The notes beneath the pieces are model-generated. The model saw only the letters and a program-made list of their open reading frames with translations. It did not search any database and had not been told where the DNA came from. Positions 37,231 to 47,404 of a stretch of DNA of 64,000 bases are shown here, one piece after another; position 1 is the stretch's first letter; every line of letters begins with the position of its first letter. The stretch lies in assembly GCF_000612625.1 (NCBI RefSeq), contig NZ_CCAS010000009.1, forward strand, positions 1 through 64,000. The letters run 5' to 3'. The translations under genes were made by a program, and so were the position numbers. The stretch is from Neobacillus jeddahensis (GTDB lineage Bacteria > Bacillota > Bacilli > Bacillales > Cytobacillaceae).

Positions 37231-38239
37231 CTCTGCCTTTATGAGGAGGGCTGTCAGTCACATTATTGAAGAGGATCCTCAGCTTTATGTGATTGGGATT
37301 GCGAGAAACGGGGTAGAGGCTGTTGAAAAGGTTCAGCGTCTTAAACCTGATCTTGTCACGATGGATGTGGAAATGCCGGAAATGAACGGAATTCGGTCAT
37401 TAAAAGAAATCATGAAATTATCGCCTGTTCCAGTCGTTATGTTAAGTTCTCTTACCAAAGAAGGGGCAAATGAAACCTTACTGGCACTAGAATACGGGGC
37501 AGTTGATTTCTTTTTGAAAGACAATCTTCTCAAAAATCCAAGCGATCAAGAACAGATCGAAGAGTTTTTACAGAGAATAAAAAGTATTGTCAAAGGAAAA
37601 CTTCCAAGTCCTTCTCCTGTACTACGACCAATCGAAAATAAAGTAACAAAACTAGTTAATCAGAACATTGAGCTCATTTTTATCGGTTGTTCCACTGGTG
37701 GACCATCTGCTTTACAAGCGATTTTACCTCAATTTCCTAAGGATTTTCCGATTCCTATTGTCGTGGCACAACATATGCCAGCTGGTTTTACAAAACCATT
37801 GGCCGATCGGTTTGACACCTTGTGTCATCTAAATGTAAGGGAAGGAAAAGATGGGGAAGAAATCCAGGCAGGAACCATTTACATTTCACCCTCTGGTTAT
37901 CAAACCAGATTTGAAAGAAAACAGGATGGGACAGTCGTTTTGCTGATTGATAATCATGAAGAAGGTCAAGCTTTATATAAGCCGTGTATTGACATCTCAT
38001 TAGCTTCTGCAGCACCAATCTATACCAACCGTCTTTTATCGATAATCTTAACTGGTATGGGAGTGGACGGTATGGAAGGCTGTGGAGCAGTAAAAAAATA
38101 TCAGGGAACCGTGTTAGTAGAGGACGAAGAGTCATGCATTGTCTATGGTATGCCAAAGGCAGTGGTACAGGCAGGATATGCAGATGGACAATATCCATTA
38201 TCAAAAATATATGAAGAAATCCTTTCCCATTTGCAATGA
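37199..38239 (+). CDS. cheB: Protein-glutamate methylesterase CheB
   Basis: A 346-residue two-domain protein. The receiver domain (VVDDSAFMRRAV, phospho-Asp in LVTMDVEMPEMNG) is joined to the esterase domain. The esterase catalytic Ser is in IGCSTGGPSAL, the His in VVAQHMPAGFTKPLADR and the Asp in LTGMGVDGMEG. It removes receptor methyl groups or deamidates glutamines when phosphorylated by CheA. The 32-base overlap with cheR couples the two opposing enzymes. Confidence 0.94.
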   Translation: MKQYGVLVVDDSAFMRRAVSHIIEEDPQLYVIGIARNGVEAVEKVQRLKPDLVTMDVEMPEMNGIRSLKEIMKLSPVPVVMLSSLTKEGANETLLALEYGAVDFFLKDNLLKNPSDQEQIEEFLQRIKSIVKGKLPSPSPVLRPIENKVTKLVNQNIELIFIGCSTGGPSALQAILPQFPKDFPIPIVVAQHMPAGFTKPLADRFDTLCHLNVREGKDGEEIQAGTIYISPSGYQTRFERKQDGTVVLLIDNHEEGQALYKPCIDISLASAAPIYTNRLLSIILTGMGVDGMEGCGAVKKYQGTVLVEDEESCIVYGMPKAVVQAGYADGQYPLSKIYEEILSHLQ

Positions 38240-38288
38240 ATTTAAAACAAAATCCATCAAAGAAAATATTTGGCAATTTAAAAATTTC

Positions 38289-38317
38289 ATGACGAAAAAT
38301 GGCGAATAGGTTATAAT
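38289..38317 (+). promoter_or_regulatory. Sigma-A-like promoter of the fliK operon
   Basis: ATGACG, a 17-bp spacer and TATAAT lie 45 bp before the fliK start. This would begin the fliK-flgD-flgE-fliM-fliY-cheY-yvyF transcript. Confidence 0.5.
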
Positions 38318-38362
38318 GAAATATAATTGAAATAGATAGTCGACTATAAGGAGGGTAAGTGT

Positions 38363-40351
38363 TTGGATGCCGCTCAAATTAGTATCAAAATAAATCAAAC
38401 AACTCAATCTGACGGAGGAAAAACAAAGTTAGCCTCACAAACTGCAAATATAGGAAATTCCTTTAACCAAATATTCACCTTGTTTCAAAAATTAGGGCAA
38501 CCTCCAATATTAGATGAACAGGCAGTTGTATCAACTTTGACAAACGTCTCTAACAAAAATGAACCGTTTGAATTGGATCTTCAAGATCTTAGTGTTGAGG
38601 ATTGGGAGCAATTAGACACCATTTTATCGGAATGGATTGCCGGGTTACAGCAAGTGTCAACCACCATACCTGAAGAGGTACCGGAAAGTATTGGAATTGG
38701 CAATGGAAGTCTGATTTCGACAGAATCAACCTCGTTCAGTCCGCTTGCTGAAGTCAATACAGAAGGAAGACAGGCAGTAGCTCAATGGCTTAACTCAACT
38801 GGGATGTATAGTGATGTTGATGCTACTGAAATGGGGAATCTATTTTTACAACAAATAGCTAATCTCCCTGCAAATCAAAAAGATTTGATGGAACTACCTA
38901 GTGATATAATCGAGAAGATTAACACCATTTTCACAGAAACGATGGACTCGAAGAACACAAGTCCACTAACTGCGCAAATGCAGGTCCAGGGTAATAATAC
39001 ATCTGGTAGGAGTCTCGATAAGTATCAGGTGTTCCTTTCACCTATTAATATTCAATCGCAAATGATTTACTTTGAAAATATGAATCAAACCGTTTTATCC
39101 AATCAGCCTCAAATGTCTGAAAATAGTAATTTATCAAATTCACCATTACTTTCTATTGCGGAAGTTGTTCCGGAATTAAGTGAATGGATTAGCAGTCAAA
39201 CGAATCTCCCTACTAGTTTGAGTGAAGGTAATGGCGGCAGATATTTATTAACCCCAACGGCGTTAGGAACTATAGAGGTTAATTTAACGTCAGTTCAAGG
39301 GCAAATATATGTGCAAATGATGACTGACACCACTAGGGCAGCAGAACTGCTAAATGCACAACTACCAGCATTGAAGCAAACGCTCGAACAACAAGGTATT
39401 CCAGTTGAAAATCTTACAGTTGGTCAATCGAATTCCAATCTAGCAATGACAGGTTTTATTACTGAGCTTAGTGAATGGTTTAGTAAAAATGGTCAATTTC
39501 CAAGTCAGGATGAAGTGAACCAAACATTCACCATATCTACTAAAGAATTAGGTGACTTGGAGGTTACTATCACCTCAGAACAAGGAAAACTAGTCGTTCA
39601 ACTAGCTACCGACTCGGAACAAGCAGAAAATATGCTAAAGGGAGAGGCCACGCGACTTAAAGATGCGCTCCATTTGCAAGGTATACCAGTAGCGGTTTTA
39701 GAAATTGGACAACAATCGAACGATTCTAAAATAGAAGAGTTCACAACAGCCGATCATGTTGAAGCGGGGACGGGTACAACTACTGGAGCTGTTTCGACTT
39801 CATCCTTGCAGCTGCCTAGCGATAATGTTTCAAAGCCTAGTATTCAGGGACGCGTCCTTACAGTAGCTGATTTTGTTCCCGAAGTGAGTCAATGGATGGG
39901 CGGAAAGTTAACCTTAACCAATCAGCCAACTGGAGCGGCTGAGGCAAAATTTTCTTTGTATCCAGAGCATTTAGGACATGTTGAAATTAAAATTTCAACT
40001 CAGCAGGGCCAAATTGCTGCCCAAATTATCACGGATACACTTGCTGCTAAGGAAACACTGGAAGGGCAATTACAGAATCTGAAGCAAGCATTGCAGCAAC
40101 AGGGCTTGCAGGTGCAAAAGCTGGATATTGTTCAGCAAACACCTCATTCCATGGAGTGGAATCAAACGAGTCAATCCTTTGCACAAGGTGGATTTGGGTC
40201 ATCCGCTGAGCAACGAACGAATACTCCAACGAAGGATTCTTTAAAAAAACAGAAAGAAGCTGATCAAACAGATACGGAGAGAGAGCTTATAGTTAGTACA
40301 TACGGAAGCTCAGTTGTAAAACCCAGCTCACGTATTGATTTTACAGCTTAG
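38363..40351 (+). CDS. fliK: Flagellar hook-length control protein FliK with three hook-domain copies
   Basis: A 662-residue FliK-type protein that would set hook length and switch export specificity. It starts at TTG after AAGGAGGG. The N-terminal half is Ser/Gln/Asn-rich. The C-terminal half holds three related Flg_hook-like modules at about residues 266-360, 364-452 and 502-590. Each opens with a PELSEW-like segment (VVPELSEWIS, FITELSEWFS, FVPEVSQWMG), then an L-G-x-(I/L/V)-E-V strand and a QQG(I/L)xV helix end. FliK normally has one such domain, so the triplication is unusual. Confidence 0.88.
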   Translation: MDAAQISIKINQTTQSDGGKTKLASQTANIGNSFNQIFTLFQKLGQPPILDEQAVVSTLTNVSNKNEPFELDLQDLSVEDWEQLDTILSEWIAGLQQVSTTIPEEVPESIGIGNGSLISTESTSFSPLAEVNTEGRQAVAQWLNSTGMYSDVDATEMGNLFLQQIANLPANQKDLMELPSDIIEKINTIFTETMDSKNTSPLTAQMQVQGNNTSGRSLDKYQVFLSPINIQSQMIYFENMNQTVLSNQPQMSENSNLSNSPLLSIAEVVPELSEWISSQTNLPTSLSEGNGGRYLLTPTALGTIEVNLTSVQGQIYVQMMTDTTRAAELLNAQLPALKQTLEQQGIPVENLTVGQSNSNLAMTGFITELSEWFSKNGQFPSQDEVNQTFTISTKELGDLEVTITSEQGKLVVQLATDSEQAENMLKGEATRLKDALHLQGIPVAVLEIGQQSNDSKIEEFTTADHVEAGTGTTTGAVSTSSLQLPSDNVSKPSIQGRVLTVADFVPEVSQWMGGKLTLTNQPTGAAEAKFSLYPEHLGHVEIKISTQQGQIAAQIITDTLAAKETLEGQLQNLKQALQQQGLQVQKLDIVQQTPHSMEWNQTSQSFAQGGFGSSAEQRTNTPTKDSLKKQKEADQTDTERELIVSTYGSSVVKPSSRIDFTA

Positions 40352-40367
40352 GAGGGAGAAAAAGTTT

Positions 40368-40805
40368 ATGAGCAATTGGATTGATGTTTCAACTGTGATT
40401 AAGAATAACGCAGTCACCAATAGCGGCCAGAGCTTTGAAGAAAAAAGTACACTTGGCAAAGATGATTTTCTTAAAATATTGATGACCCAATTGGCCAATC
40501 AGGATCCGACAAACCCACTTCAGGATAAGGATTTTGTTGCACAAATGGCCACATTTAGTTCACTTGAACAAATGCAAAATTTAAACACATCCTTTGAAAG
40601 ATTTTCCAATAGTCAAATCAGCCAATATGCTTCCATGATTGGTAAAGAGGTAACCTGGACACCAGATGGAACAACTTCACCAGTTTCAGGGGTTGTTAAA
40701 GGAATTTCCTCTGAGGCAGGAAGTTATTATTATATGGTCGGGGATAACAAGGTTCCGATGGAAAAGGTTACGGAAATAAAGCAAGTTGAAAATGCTTCAA
40801 ACTAA
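40368..40805 (+). CDS. flgD: Flagellar hook capping protein FlgD
   Basis: A 145-residue protein with the FlgD N-terminal signature LGKDDFLKILMTQLANQDPTNPLQDKDFVAQMATFSSLEQM (here broken by the family's usual pattern) and a short C-terminal domain (IGKEVTWTPDGT). It caps the growing hook. ATG 40368 follows GGAGGG. The protein is shorter than enterobacterial FlgD, as is usual in Bacillus. Confidence 0.93.
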   Translation: MSNWIDVSTVIKNNAVTNSGQSFEEKSTLGKDDFLKILMTQLANQDPTNPLQDKDFVAQMATFSSLEQMQNLNTSFERFSNSQISQYASMIGKEVTWTPDGTTSPVSGVVKGISSEAGSYYYMVGDNKVPMEKVTEIKQVENASN

Positions 40806-40843
40806 TCCAATTACGTAAGCAAGAAAATAGGGAGGAACAAATC

Positions 40844-41764
40844 ATGTTAAATTCATTTTATTCAGGCGTTTCTGGTATGAAAGGCTTTCAAACCAAGTTA
40901 GACGTTATCGGAAATAACATTGCAAACGTTAATACAGTTGGATTTAAGAAAAGTAGGGTCGTTTTTCAAGATTTCTTAAGCAAAAATCTTGCAGGAGCCA
41001 ATGGACCTACTAATTCGCAAGGTGGTACGAATCCAATGCAGATTGGACTTGGTACAAAAGTTTCCACCATAGATACTGTTCAAACGCAAGGAAGTCCAAT
41101 GTCGACTAATGTGGGCTCGGATCTAAGTGTTGACGGTGAAGCTTATTTTGTAGTGGTTTCACCACAAGATCCAAATCAGTACCTCTTAACAAAAGCAGGT
41201 AATTTTACTTTAGATGGTGGGGGGAACCTTGTCACAACCAATGGTTATTTAGTGGCAGGAGTTGCTGAAGATAACACTGGTGTACAACAAGCTGTTCCAA
41301 TTCAAATATTTGATGATGAAGTAAGCAATCAAAAATTCACTTCTTTTTCAGTTGATAATAGCGGAAATATAAATGTCGTGAGAGAAGATGGAGAGAGCGG
41401 AAAACTAGCAAAAGTAATGGATCCTACTGATGCTAACTTTGGTAAATATTATCTGAATGATGAAACTTCGAATACAAATGAGATCATTTCTATTGGTACA
41501 TCGGTTGTAACGAATCCTGGCGGTTTACAAAAGGTGGGGAATTCCATGTTTGTCACCACAGCGAACTCTGGACAAGAATTCTTTGGCCGCATTGAAGATA
41601 ATGCTGGGGGACAAATCAATGCTGGTGTTTTGGAAATGTCTAACGTGGATTTAACAGAAGAATTTACGGAAATGATTGTTGCTCAACGTGGTTTCCAGGC
41701 AAATGCTAGAACAATTACAACATCTGATTCGATTATGGAAGAAATCGTAAACTTAAAACGTTAA
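40844..41764 (+). CDS. flgE: Flagellar hook protein FlgE
   Basis: A 306-residue axial protein. The N-terminal rod/hook motif LDVIGNNIANVNTVGFKKSR and the C-terminal GVLEMSNVDLTEEFTEMIVAQRGFQANARTI are the standard flanking coiled regions. A central domain includes SDLSVDGEAYFVV. Length and position after flgD favour the hook protein over FlgG. AGGGAGGAAC precedes ATG. Confidence 0.92.
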   Translation: MLNSFYSGVSGMKGFQTKLDVIGNNIANVNTVGFKKSRVVFQDFLSKNLAGANGPTNSQGGTNPMQIGLGTKVSTIDTVQTQGSPMSTNVGSDLSVDGEAYFVVVSPQDPNQYLLTKAGNFTLDGGGNLVTTNGYLVAGVAEDNTGVQQAVPIQIFDDEVSNQKFTSFSVDNSGNINVVREDGESGKLAKVMDPTDANFGKYYLNDETSNTNEIISIGTSVVTNPGGLQKVGNSMFVTTANSGQEFFGRIEDNAGGQINAGVLEMSNVDLTEEFTEMIVAQRGFQANARTITTSDSIMEEIVNLKR

Positions 41765-41822
41765 TTTGCTAGAGTAATATAAATTGATTGAATAACTCAG
41801 GGAAGAGTTAGGGGGATGCCCT

Positions 41823-42797
41823 TTGGCAGAAGTATTATCGCAACAAGAAATCGATGCTCTTCTATCGGCGTTAAATAATGGCGAGCTGCAAGCATCCGAT
41901 GTCACAGAGAAAAAAGAAAAAGTAAAAGTGTATGACTTCAAGCGTGCCATGCGGTATTCAAAGGAACAATTACGGAGCATCACGCGAATCCATGAGAACT
42001 TTACACGGCTGTTTACATCCTACCTTTCTGCACAACTTAGAACGTTCGTTCAAATCGAAATTGATCTGGTAGACCAGGTGGCCTACCATGAATTTATCGC
42101 GTCCATCCCCTCGCGAACGATTTTGAACGTTTATGATGTGAAACCAATGGATGGCAAAATGGTGATGGAAATTAATCCCCAGGTTGCCTATGCCGTGATT
42201 GAGCGTTTGTTGGGCGGGCAGGGGGATCCATCGGCCCGTGACGGATCATTAACAGAAATCGAAACCGTACTCATGCAAAAGATGTTTTCTAAGGCCTTTA
42301 CGATGTATGAAGAGGTGTGGAAAAGCATTGAAAGAATAAATGTAAAATGGGACACAATTGAATCGAATCCGCAATTTATTCAAATCGCATCTCCAAATGA
42401 CACCGTGATTATCATTGCTCTACGTACAACCATAGGAGAGGTTACAGGTAGAATGACCCTATGTCTGCCACATTTGATTGTGGAACCCCTGCTGCCAAAA
42501 TTAACTACGCATCAGTGGCTTTCTTCCTTATCAAAATCAAATACCCTAGGACAGGATCATATTAAGCAAAATCTAGATGCTGTTCGTGTACCAGTTGTGG
42601 CTGAGCTTGGCCGTGCGACGATATCGGTTTCCGATTTGATGAATCTGCAAACCGGTGATGTAATTGGAATTGATACAGGAAAAATCCAAGTCAAAGTAGG
42701 AGATTTGCCAAGATTTCTCGGGGACCCGGGGCTGCAAAAGGGGCGTTACGCAGTTCAAATCGACCAAGTAATCCAAGTGGAAGGAGATGATCTATAA
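41823..42797 (+). CDS. fliM: Flagellar motor switch protein FliM
   Basis: A 324-residue switch protein. The N-terminal CheY-binding peptide VLSQQEIDALLSALN is present, followed by a CheC-like middle domain (FTRLFTSYLSAQLRTFVQIE) and a SpoA/FliN-like C-terminus (LGRATISVSDLMNLQTGDVI). It starts at TTG after AGGGGGA. The flbD and fliL genes found between flgE and fliM in B. subtilis are absent here. Confidence 0.94.
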   Translation: MAEVLSQQEIDALLSALNNGELQASDVTEKKEKVKVYDFKRAMRYSKEQLRSITRIHENFTRLFTSYLSAQLRTFVQIEIDLVDQVAYHEFIASIPSRTILNVYDVKPMDGKMVMEINPQVAYAVIERLLGGQGDPSARDGSLTEIETVLMQKMFSKAFTMYEEVWKSIERINVKWDTIESNPQFIQIASPNDTVIIIALRTTIGEVTGRMTLCLPHLIVEPLLPKLTTHQWLSSLSKSNTLGQDHIKQNLDAVRVPVVAELGRATISVSDLMNLQTGDVIGIDTGKIQVKVGDLPRFLGDPGLQKGRYAVQIDQVIQVEGDDL

Positions 42798-42798
42798 G

Positions 42799-43917
42799 AT
42801 GGGCGACGGTATCTTATCTCAAGAAGAGATAAATGCGCTTTTCAATCAAACAAGTACAAAACCAAGCTTAAATATTGATGATTTTTTAAGCTCAATGGAA
42901 AAAGATGCAATAGGGGAAATTGGTAATATATCATTAGGCAGCTCCACTACTGCTCTTTCTATGCTCTTAAATCAACGGGTAGAGATAACCACTCCTACAC
43001 TAAGTGTCATTGAACAAGATCAAATCGAAGGAATGATACAGGAAAAAAGTGTAGCTGTGCATGTGGACTATACCACTGGTATTCGTGGAAAAAATCTGCT
43101 TATCATTAGGGAAAATGATGCAAAAATCATCGCTAGCTTAATGATGGGCGGTGATGGCACACAGTTGGAAGAGGAACTTTCTGACCTGCACCTCAGTGCC
43201 GTTCAAGAAGCAATGAATCAAATGATGGGATCCGCTGCGACGTCAATGTCAACGATTTTTAATCAAAAAGTAGATATTTCGCCGCCAGCGATCGATGTGT
43301 TGGGATTACCACCAAAAGAACTGGAACATTTTGATGATGATGTGGTTATCGAGGTTTCTTTCCGGTTAAAGGTCGGCACGCTGATTGATTCGAATATGAT
43401 TCAGTTTATTCCCCTTTCCTTTGCGAAAGAAATGGTTCATAAAATCCTCAATCAACAAGAGCCAGAACCAGTCAATCCTGTTCCCGTAGTAGCGGAAAAA
43501 CCAGCAGCTCCGCTGCGACAAATGCCAGCTCAGCAGGTAAATGCTTTACCTGTTGATATCGGAGCCACTCCGGTAGCACAGGAATCAGTTAATGCAAATA
43601 TTCAAAAGGTTGAATATGCTGCTTTTTCAGAAAAAACGGCAGCAAGCAATGGGGTTAGTAATATTGATTTATTATATGATATTCCATTGGCCATTACCGT
43701 GGAGCTGGGTAGAACGGAAATGCCAATTCGTAAAATATTGGAATTGGGCGCTGGTGCGGTCATTCAACTCGATAAATTAGCTGGCGAACCAGTTGATATA
43801 TTAGCGAACAACAAACTGATCGCTAAGGGTGAAGTGGTAGTGATCGAAGAGAACTTTGGGGTGCGGATTACAGACATTATCGGCCAAGCCGACCGTCTAA
43901 CCAAAATGAGTATGTAA
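42799..43917 (+). CDS. fliY: Flagellar switch phosphatase FliY
   Basis: A 372-residue FliY. An N-terminal FliM-like peptide (ILSQEEINALF) is followed by a CheC-type phosphatase domain. That domain has both E-x-x-N active-site motifs (AIGEIGNISLGSS, AVQEAMNQMMGSA). A Pro/Ala/Gln-rich linker and a C-terminal FliN domain (VELGRTEMPIRKILELGAGA) follow. It dephosphorylates CheY-P at the switch. The start is taken as ATG 42799; AAGGAG at 42780 is 13 bases away, so the start is not firm. Confidence 0.93.
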   Translation: MGDGILSQEEINALFNQTSTKPSLNIDDFLSSMEKDAIGEIGNISLGSSTTALSMLLNQRVEITTPTLSVIEQDQIEGMIQEKSVAVHVDYTTGIRGKNLLIIRENDAKIIASLMMGGDGTQLEEELSDLHLSAVQEAMNQMMGSAATSMSTIFNQKVDISPPAIDVLGLPPKELEHFDDDVVIEVSFRLKVGTLIDSNMIQFIPLSFAKEMVHKILNQQEPEPVNPVPVVAEKPAAPLRQMPAQQVNALPVDIGATPVAQESVNANIQKVEYAAFSEKTAASNGVSNIDLLYDIPLAITVELGRTEMPIRKILELGAGAVIQLDKLAGEPVDILANNKLIAKGEVVVIEENFGVRITDIIGQADRLTKMSM

Positions 43918-43951
43918 AATTTTTAGAATTGAATATTGGAGGTTAAACACT

Positions 43952-44314
43952 ATGGCAAGGGTATTAATTGTGGATGATGCAGCATTTATGCGCATGATGT
44001 TAAAGGATATATTGGTAAAAAATGGAATGGAAGTGGTCGGTGAAGCTGTGAATGGTGCAGATGCCGTTGAAAAATACCGTGAATTAACGCCAGATGTGGT
44101 TACAATGGACATCACCATGCCGGAAATGGATGGCATTACAGCTGTTAAGCAAATTAAAGGATTTCATCCGCAGGCGAAAATTATCATGTGTTCAGCCATG
44201 GGGCAACAACCAATGGTACTAGAAGCTATTCAAGCAGGGGCGAAGGATTTTGTGGTCAAGCCATTCCAAGCGGATCGTGTAATGGATTCGATTAACAAGG
44301 TTTTAGGAAGCTAA
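43952..44314 (+). CDS. cheY: Chemotaxis response regulator CheY
   Basis: A 120-residue single receiver domain: VDDAAFMRMMLKDIL, phospho-Asp in DVVTMDITMPEMDG, the switch Ser/Thr region IIMCSAMGQ and Lys in FVVKPF. Phosphorylated by CheA, it binds FliM to set rotation. TTGGAGG precedes ATG. Confidence 0.95.
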   Translation: MARVLIVDDAAFMRMMLKDILVKNGMEVVGEAVNGADAVEKYRELTPDVVTMDITMPEMDGITAVKQIKGFHPQAKIIMCSAMGQQPMVLEAIQAGAKDFVVKPFQADRVMDSINKVLGS

Positions 44315-44371
44315 TAGTCAGCAATTCCGTAATAGTTTCGATTAAGTATAGGGTGAAATGGAGTTGCTTAC

Positions 44372-44779
44372 ATGACTTTACCAAAATTGCGGAACTGTCC
44401 AAAATGCCAGAAGGTTTACCTGTGGGTTAGAGATATTTGTGACAATTGCTACCAAAAACAAGAAGAAGATTATCTTCGCGTCGCAGATTATTTGCGTGAA
44501 TATCCCGGTAGTAACATCTATGAAGTGAGTGAGGCGACAGGGGTTACCGTTGCACAAATCCGCCAATTCATTTTGGCGGACAGAATCCTCGTCGGACACT
44601 TCGAAAATCTAGAGTATCCATGTGAAACATGCGGCACGATGATTAAATCAGGGAAAAAATGCCCCAAATGTTTGGAGGCGATTACCCAGCTTGCGAAGCA
44701 AATGGGGCATTCAGACGAGGCAGCCCATCCTCAGGACCGGACAGGTATGAACGGCGGTTATATCAAGAAATACTTATAA
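44372..44779 (+). CDS. yvyF: Flagellar operon protein YvyF (zinc-ribbon)
   Basis: A 135-residue protein with two zinc-binding Cys pairs: CPKCQKVYLWVRDICDNC at the N-terminus, and a second pair around CETCGTMIKSGKKCPKC. A helix-turn-helix-like YEVSEATGVTVAQIRQFI lies between them. It matches YvyF (TIGR-type flagellar operon protein), which lies next to flgM in B. subtilis. Here flgM, flgN, flgK and flgL do not follow; a terminator and a chemoreceptor come next. Confidence 0.82.
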   Translation: MTLPKLRNCPKCQKVYLWVRDICDNCYQKQEEDYLRVADYLREYPGSNIYEVSEATGVTVAQIRQFILADRILVGHFENLEYPCETCGTMIKSGKKCPKCLEAITQLAKQMGHSDEAAHPQDRTGMNGGYIKKYL

Positions 44780-44783
44780 TAAT

Positions 44784-44842
44784 GAGGCGAGACGTGTTTG
44801 AAACCATCTAGATTGGCTTTGAACACGTCTCGCCTTTTTTAT
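44784..44842 (+). terminator. Terminator after yvyF
   Basis: GGCGAGACGTGTT pairs exactly with AACACGTCTCGCC around a 23-nt loop. A T run follows. It ends the fliK-yvyF transcript. Confidence 0.88.
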
Positions 44843-44904
44843 TATTTGGACTATAAATCAAATAAAATCAATAAATCTCAAAAGAATAATCAAAAAATTT
44901 GGAT

Positions 44905-44930
44905 AAAAACTCAAAAACTATGCTAATATT
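44905..44930 (+). promoter_or_regulatory. Sigma-D-like promoter of the first chemoreceptor gene
   Basis: TAAA (44905-44908), 14 bp and GCTAATAT (44923-44930) resemble the sigma-D consensus TAAA-N15-GCCGATAT. The block AAAACTATGCTAATAT is repeated exactly before cheA. Confidence 0.55.
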
Positions 44931-45046
44931 ATATATATTTGAAATGTTATTTCTTATAAGTAAATACAATTCCAATCTGGTGAGGTGATAGTATTTTCAT
45001 AACCATGGGATAACGTACATAGAAAATTCGTAAAGGAGATTAAAAT

Positions 45047-47305
45047 ATGATAAAAAAAATGGCAAAGAAAATACCAGAAAAGTTTTCAGTAAAAATGCCA
45101 AAAAAACTACCAATGAAATGGACAAAAAATTTGGGTGATTTTTTTAGCAAAGGAACGAGTAAGTTGTCCATGGGGGTAAAGCTGTGGGGGAGTTTTATCC
45201 TTATTTTGTTATTCCTAGGATCCATTTCATTGGTGGCCTATCAAAAAATCCACGTTCTGAGCAGTGATGTTGAAAATATTGGCAATACCCAAATTGCCAA
45301 GGTTAAATTAATTGGCGACTTAAAAGAAGAGGTAACCAATGTACGGATGTATGCCTCCCAGCATGCGTATGAACAAGGGCAGGAAACAAAGGCAAATGTA
45401 GAAAGTTTTATTAAAGTAGACGCCACAAAGGTAAGAAATAACATTAAAGAAATGGAAAAACTAAACTTAGATACAGAAAATAAAAAACTATTAGCAGAGT
45501 TCAGTGATAGCTTTGAAAAATACGTGAACATCATGCCGACGTTCTATGAAAAATCGAAAAATAACAATTATGACGATGTTCATGGTCAAATGGGGTTATT
45601 GTCTGCCTTGGGTGGAAAATCTATGGTATCGCTTGATAAGCTCTCCAAGAGCATTCTGGAAGAAAATAATTTGATCGTAAAGGAAGCAAAGCAGGACTCT
45701 ACTCGTTCTAGTATCCAGATCATGATTGTCTCAATCATTGCGGTTCTGTTTAGCATTCTGATCTCATTCCTGATCACAAAGCTTATTCGCCGCTCGGTCC
45801 ATGGAGTTGTCAAGAATGTATTGGTCACGACAAACTCTGTGTCTGAAATTAAAAAGTCAATTGATCAAACAACCATCAGTGCTCAAGATTTAGATCATTC
45901 GATGAATAAAGCCAACCATTCCATCAGTGAGTTAGTGGCTTCCATCCAACAGGTGGCGGGGAGTACAACAGTAACAGCTTCAGGAGTAGATGAAATCTCT
46001 GCTGCAGTTGAACAAATGAGTGCATCAATTAATTTGGTGGCCGGTAGTGCTTCGCATTTAGCTTCAGCTGCCGAAGAGTCTTCCTCTGCTATTCAAGAAA
46101 TGATGGCTTCGATCGAACAAGTAGCCGCAAATGTGGGTAGTGTAAGTTTGGGGGTCGATGAATTCGCAGCAGCGATTGAAGAAATGAGCAAATCTATCAA
46201 TACTGTCAATCATAATGCTGATAGTTTGAATGAAACGGCTGAACAAGCATCACTAACGGTAGAAGAGATGGTGAATTCAATCAAGCAAGTCGCTGAAAGT
46301 GCGCAAATCGTCAACCACCTGAGCAATACAGTAAAAGAGGATGCGCATGAAGGTACAGTCTCGTTACAGGAAACATTAAATGGAATGAAGGAAATATCTC
46401 TAGTAATTGATCAAGCAAGCCATGTGATTGAGAATCTCGGCAAAAGTTCAGAAGAAATTGGAACAATTATTGAAGTCATCGATGATATTGCCGATCAAAC
46501 GAATTTATTAGCCCTTAATGCGGCCATTGAAGCAGCACGTGCAGGTGAACATGGAAGAGGCTTTGCGGTAGTCGCCGATGAGGTCCGAAAACTTGCAGAA
46601 CGTTCTGCTAAAGCAACAAAGGAAATTGCCGGATTGATTAAAGGAATTCAAATTGAAACGGGTGCAGCTGTAAAATCCATCAATGAGGGTGCCAATAAAG
46701 TTATTATTGGAAATCAACTAGCAGAAAAAACCAATCAAGCCATCCAAAAAATCTCTGAGGGGATTGCCCAAGTGACGGATGAGATGAGTCAAATTGCCAA
46801 AGCAACAGAGGAACAAACTAGAAATAGTGGGTTAATTACAAATGTGGTCGAAAGTGTCAAGCAGCAATCTACTGAAATGACTCATTCAACAAAAGAACAA
46901 TCGATAACTGCCGAAGAAATCGTCAGAGGGATTACGATGACAAAGGAGCAAATTCAACAAATTTCGCTGGCGGCAGCTGAACAAGCGCAGGGTAGTACAG
47001 CTATTGTGGCTGCAGTTGAGAATGTATCTAATCAAACAGGTTCTGTGACAAATGCAACAAATGAGCAGGCCCTTACGGCTGATGAGATCGTTCGTAATAT
47101 TAATAGTATTAAAGAAATGGTTACCCAAATGACGGTTGCAACGAGCGACCAAGCTAAATACGGTCAAGAAATTGCCCTTGAAGTAGAAAATGTTCGTAAA
47201 CAATCAGAGGAATTAAACACCAGCATGGAAACGCAACTTAAAGAGGTAGAAGAGGTCGTTCGCTCTGTAGATGATGTAAAAATACAAATTGAAAAATTAA
47301 AATAA
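45047..47305 (+). CDS. Methyl-accepting chemotaxis protein, first of three
   Basis: A 752-residue membrane chemoreceptor. An unusual Lys/Pro-rich cytoplasmic tail of about 40 residues (repeats of K-x-P-K-K-L/I-P) precedes TM1 (46-66). A short extracellular four-helix-bundle-like domain lies at about 67-220, followed by TM2 (222-243). The cytoplasmic part is very long (about 500 residues), with repeated [16 protein letters not shown] heptads and the signalling tip [22 protein letters not shown] see no clear HAMP domain after TM2. AAAGGAGAT precedes ATG. Confidence 0.92.
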   Translation: MIKKMAKKIPEKFSVKMPKKLPMKWTKNLGDFFSKGTSKLSMGVKLWGSFILILLFLGSISLVAYQKIHVLSSDVENIGNTQIAKVKLIGDLKEEVTNVRMYASQHAYEQGQETKANVESFIKVDATKVRNNIKEMEKLNLDTENKKLLAEFSDSFEKYVNIMPTFYEKSKNNNYDDVHGQMGLLSALGGKSMVSLDKLSKSILEENNLIVKEAKQDSTRSSIQIMIVSIIAVLFSILISFLITKLIRRSVHGVVKNVLVTTNSVSEIKKSIDQTTISAQDLDHSMNKANHSISELVASIQQVAGSTTVTASGVDEISAAVEQMSASINLVAGSASHLASAAEESSSAIQEMMASIEQVAANVGSVSLGVDEFAAAIEEMSKSINTVNHNADSLNETAEQASLTVEEMVNSIKQVAESAQIVNHLSNTVKEDAHEGTVSLQETLNGMKEISLVIDQASHVIENLGKSSEEIGTIIEVIDDIADQTNLLALNAAIEAARAGEHGRGFAVVADEVRKLAERSAKATKEIAGLIKGIQIETGAAVKSINEGANKVIIGNQLAEKTNQAIQKISEGIAQVTDEMSQIAKATEEQTRNSGLITNVVESVKQQSTEMTHSTKEQSITAEEIVRGITMTKEQIQQISLAAAEQAQGSTAIVAAVENVSNQTGSVTNATNEQALTADEIVRNINSIKEMVTQMTVATSDQAKYGQEIALEVENVRKQSEELNTSMETQLKEVEEVVRSVDDVKIQIEKLK

Positions 47306-47320
47306 TCGACTTTTAAATGT

Positions 47321-47352
47321 AACGCTTCCGCACGAAATGTGGGAGCGTTTTA
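47321..47352 (+). terminator. Terminator after the first chemoreceptor gene
   Basis: AACGCTTCCGCAC and GTGGGAGCGTT form an imperfect stem closed by GAAAT and followed by TTTATTT. Confidence 0.75.
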
Positions 47353-47404
47353 TTTAACATCATAATTTATCAAAAAATCTACAAATCTATCAAACAAAAC
47401 GACT

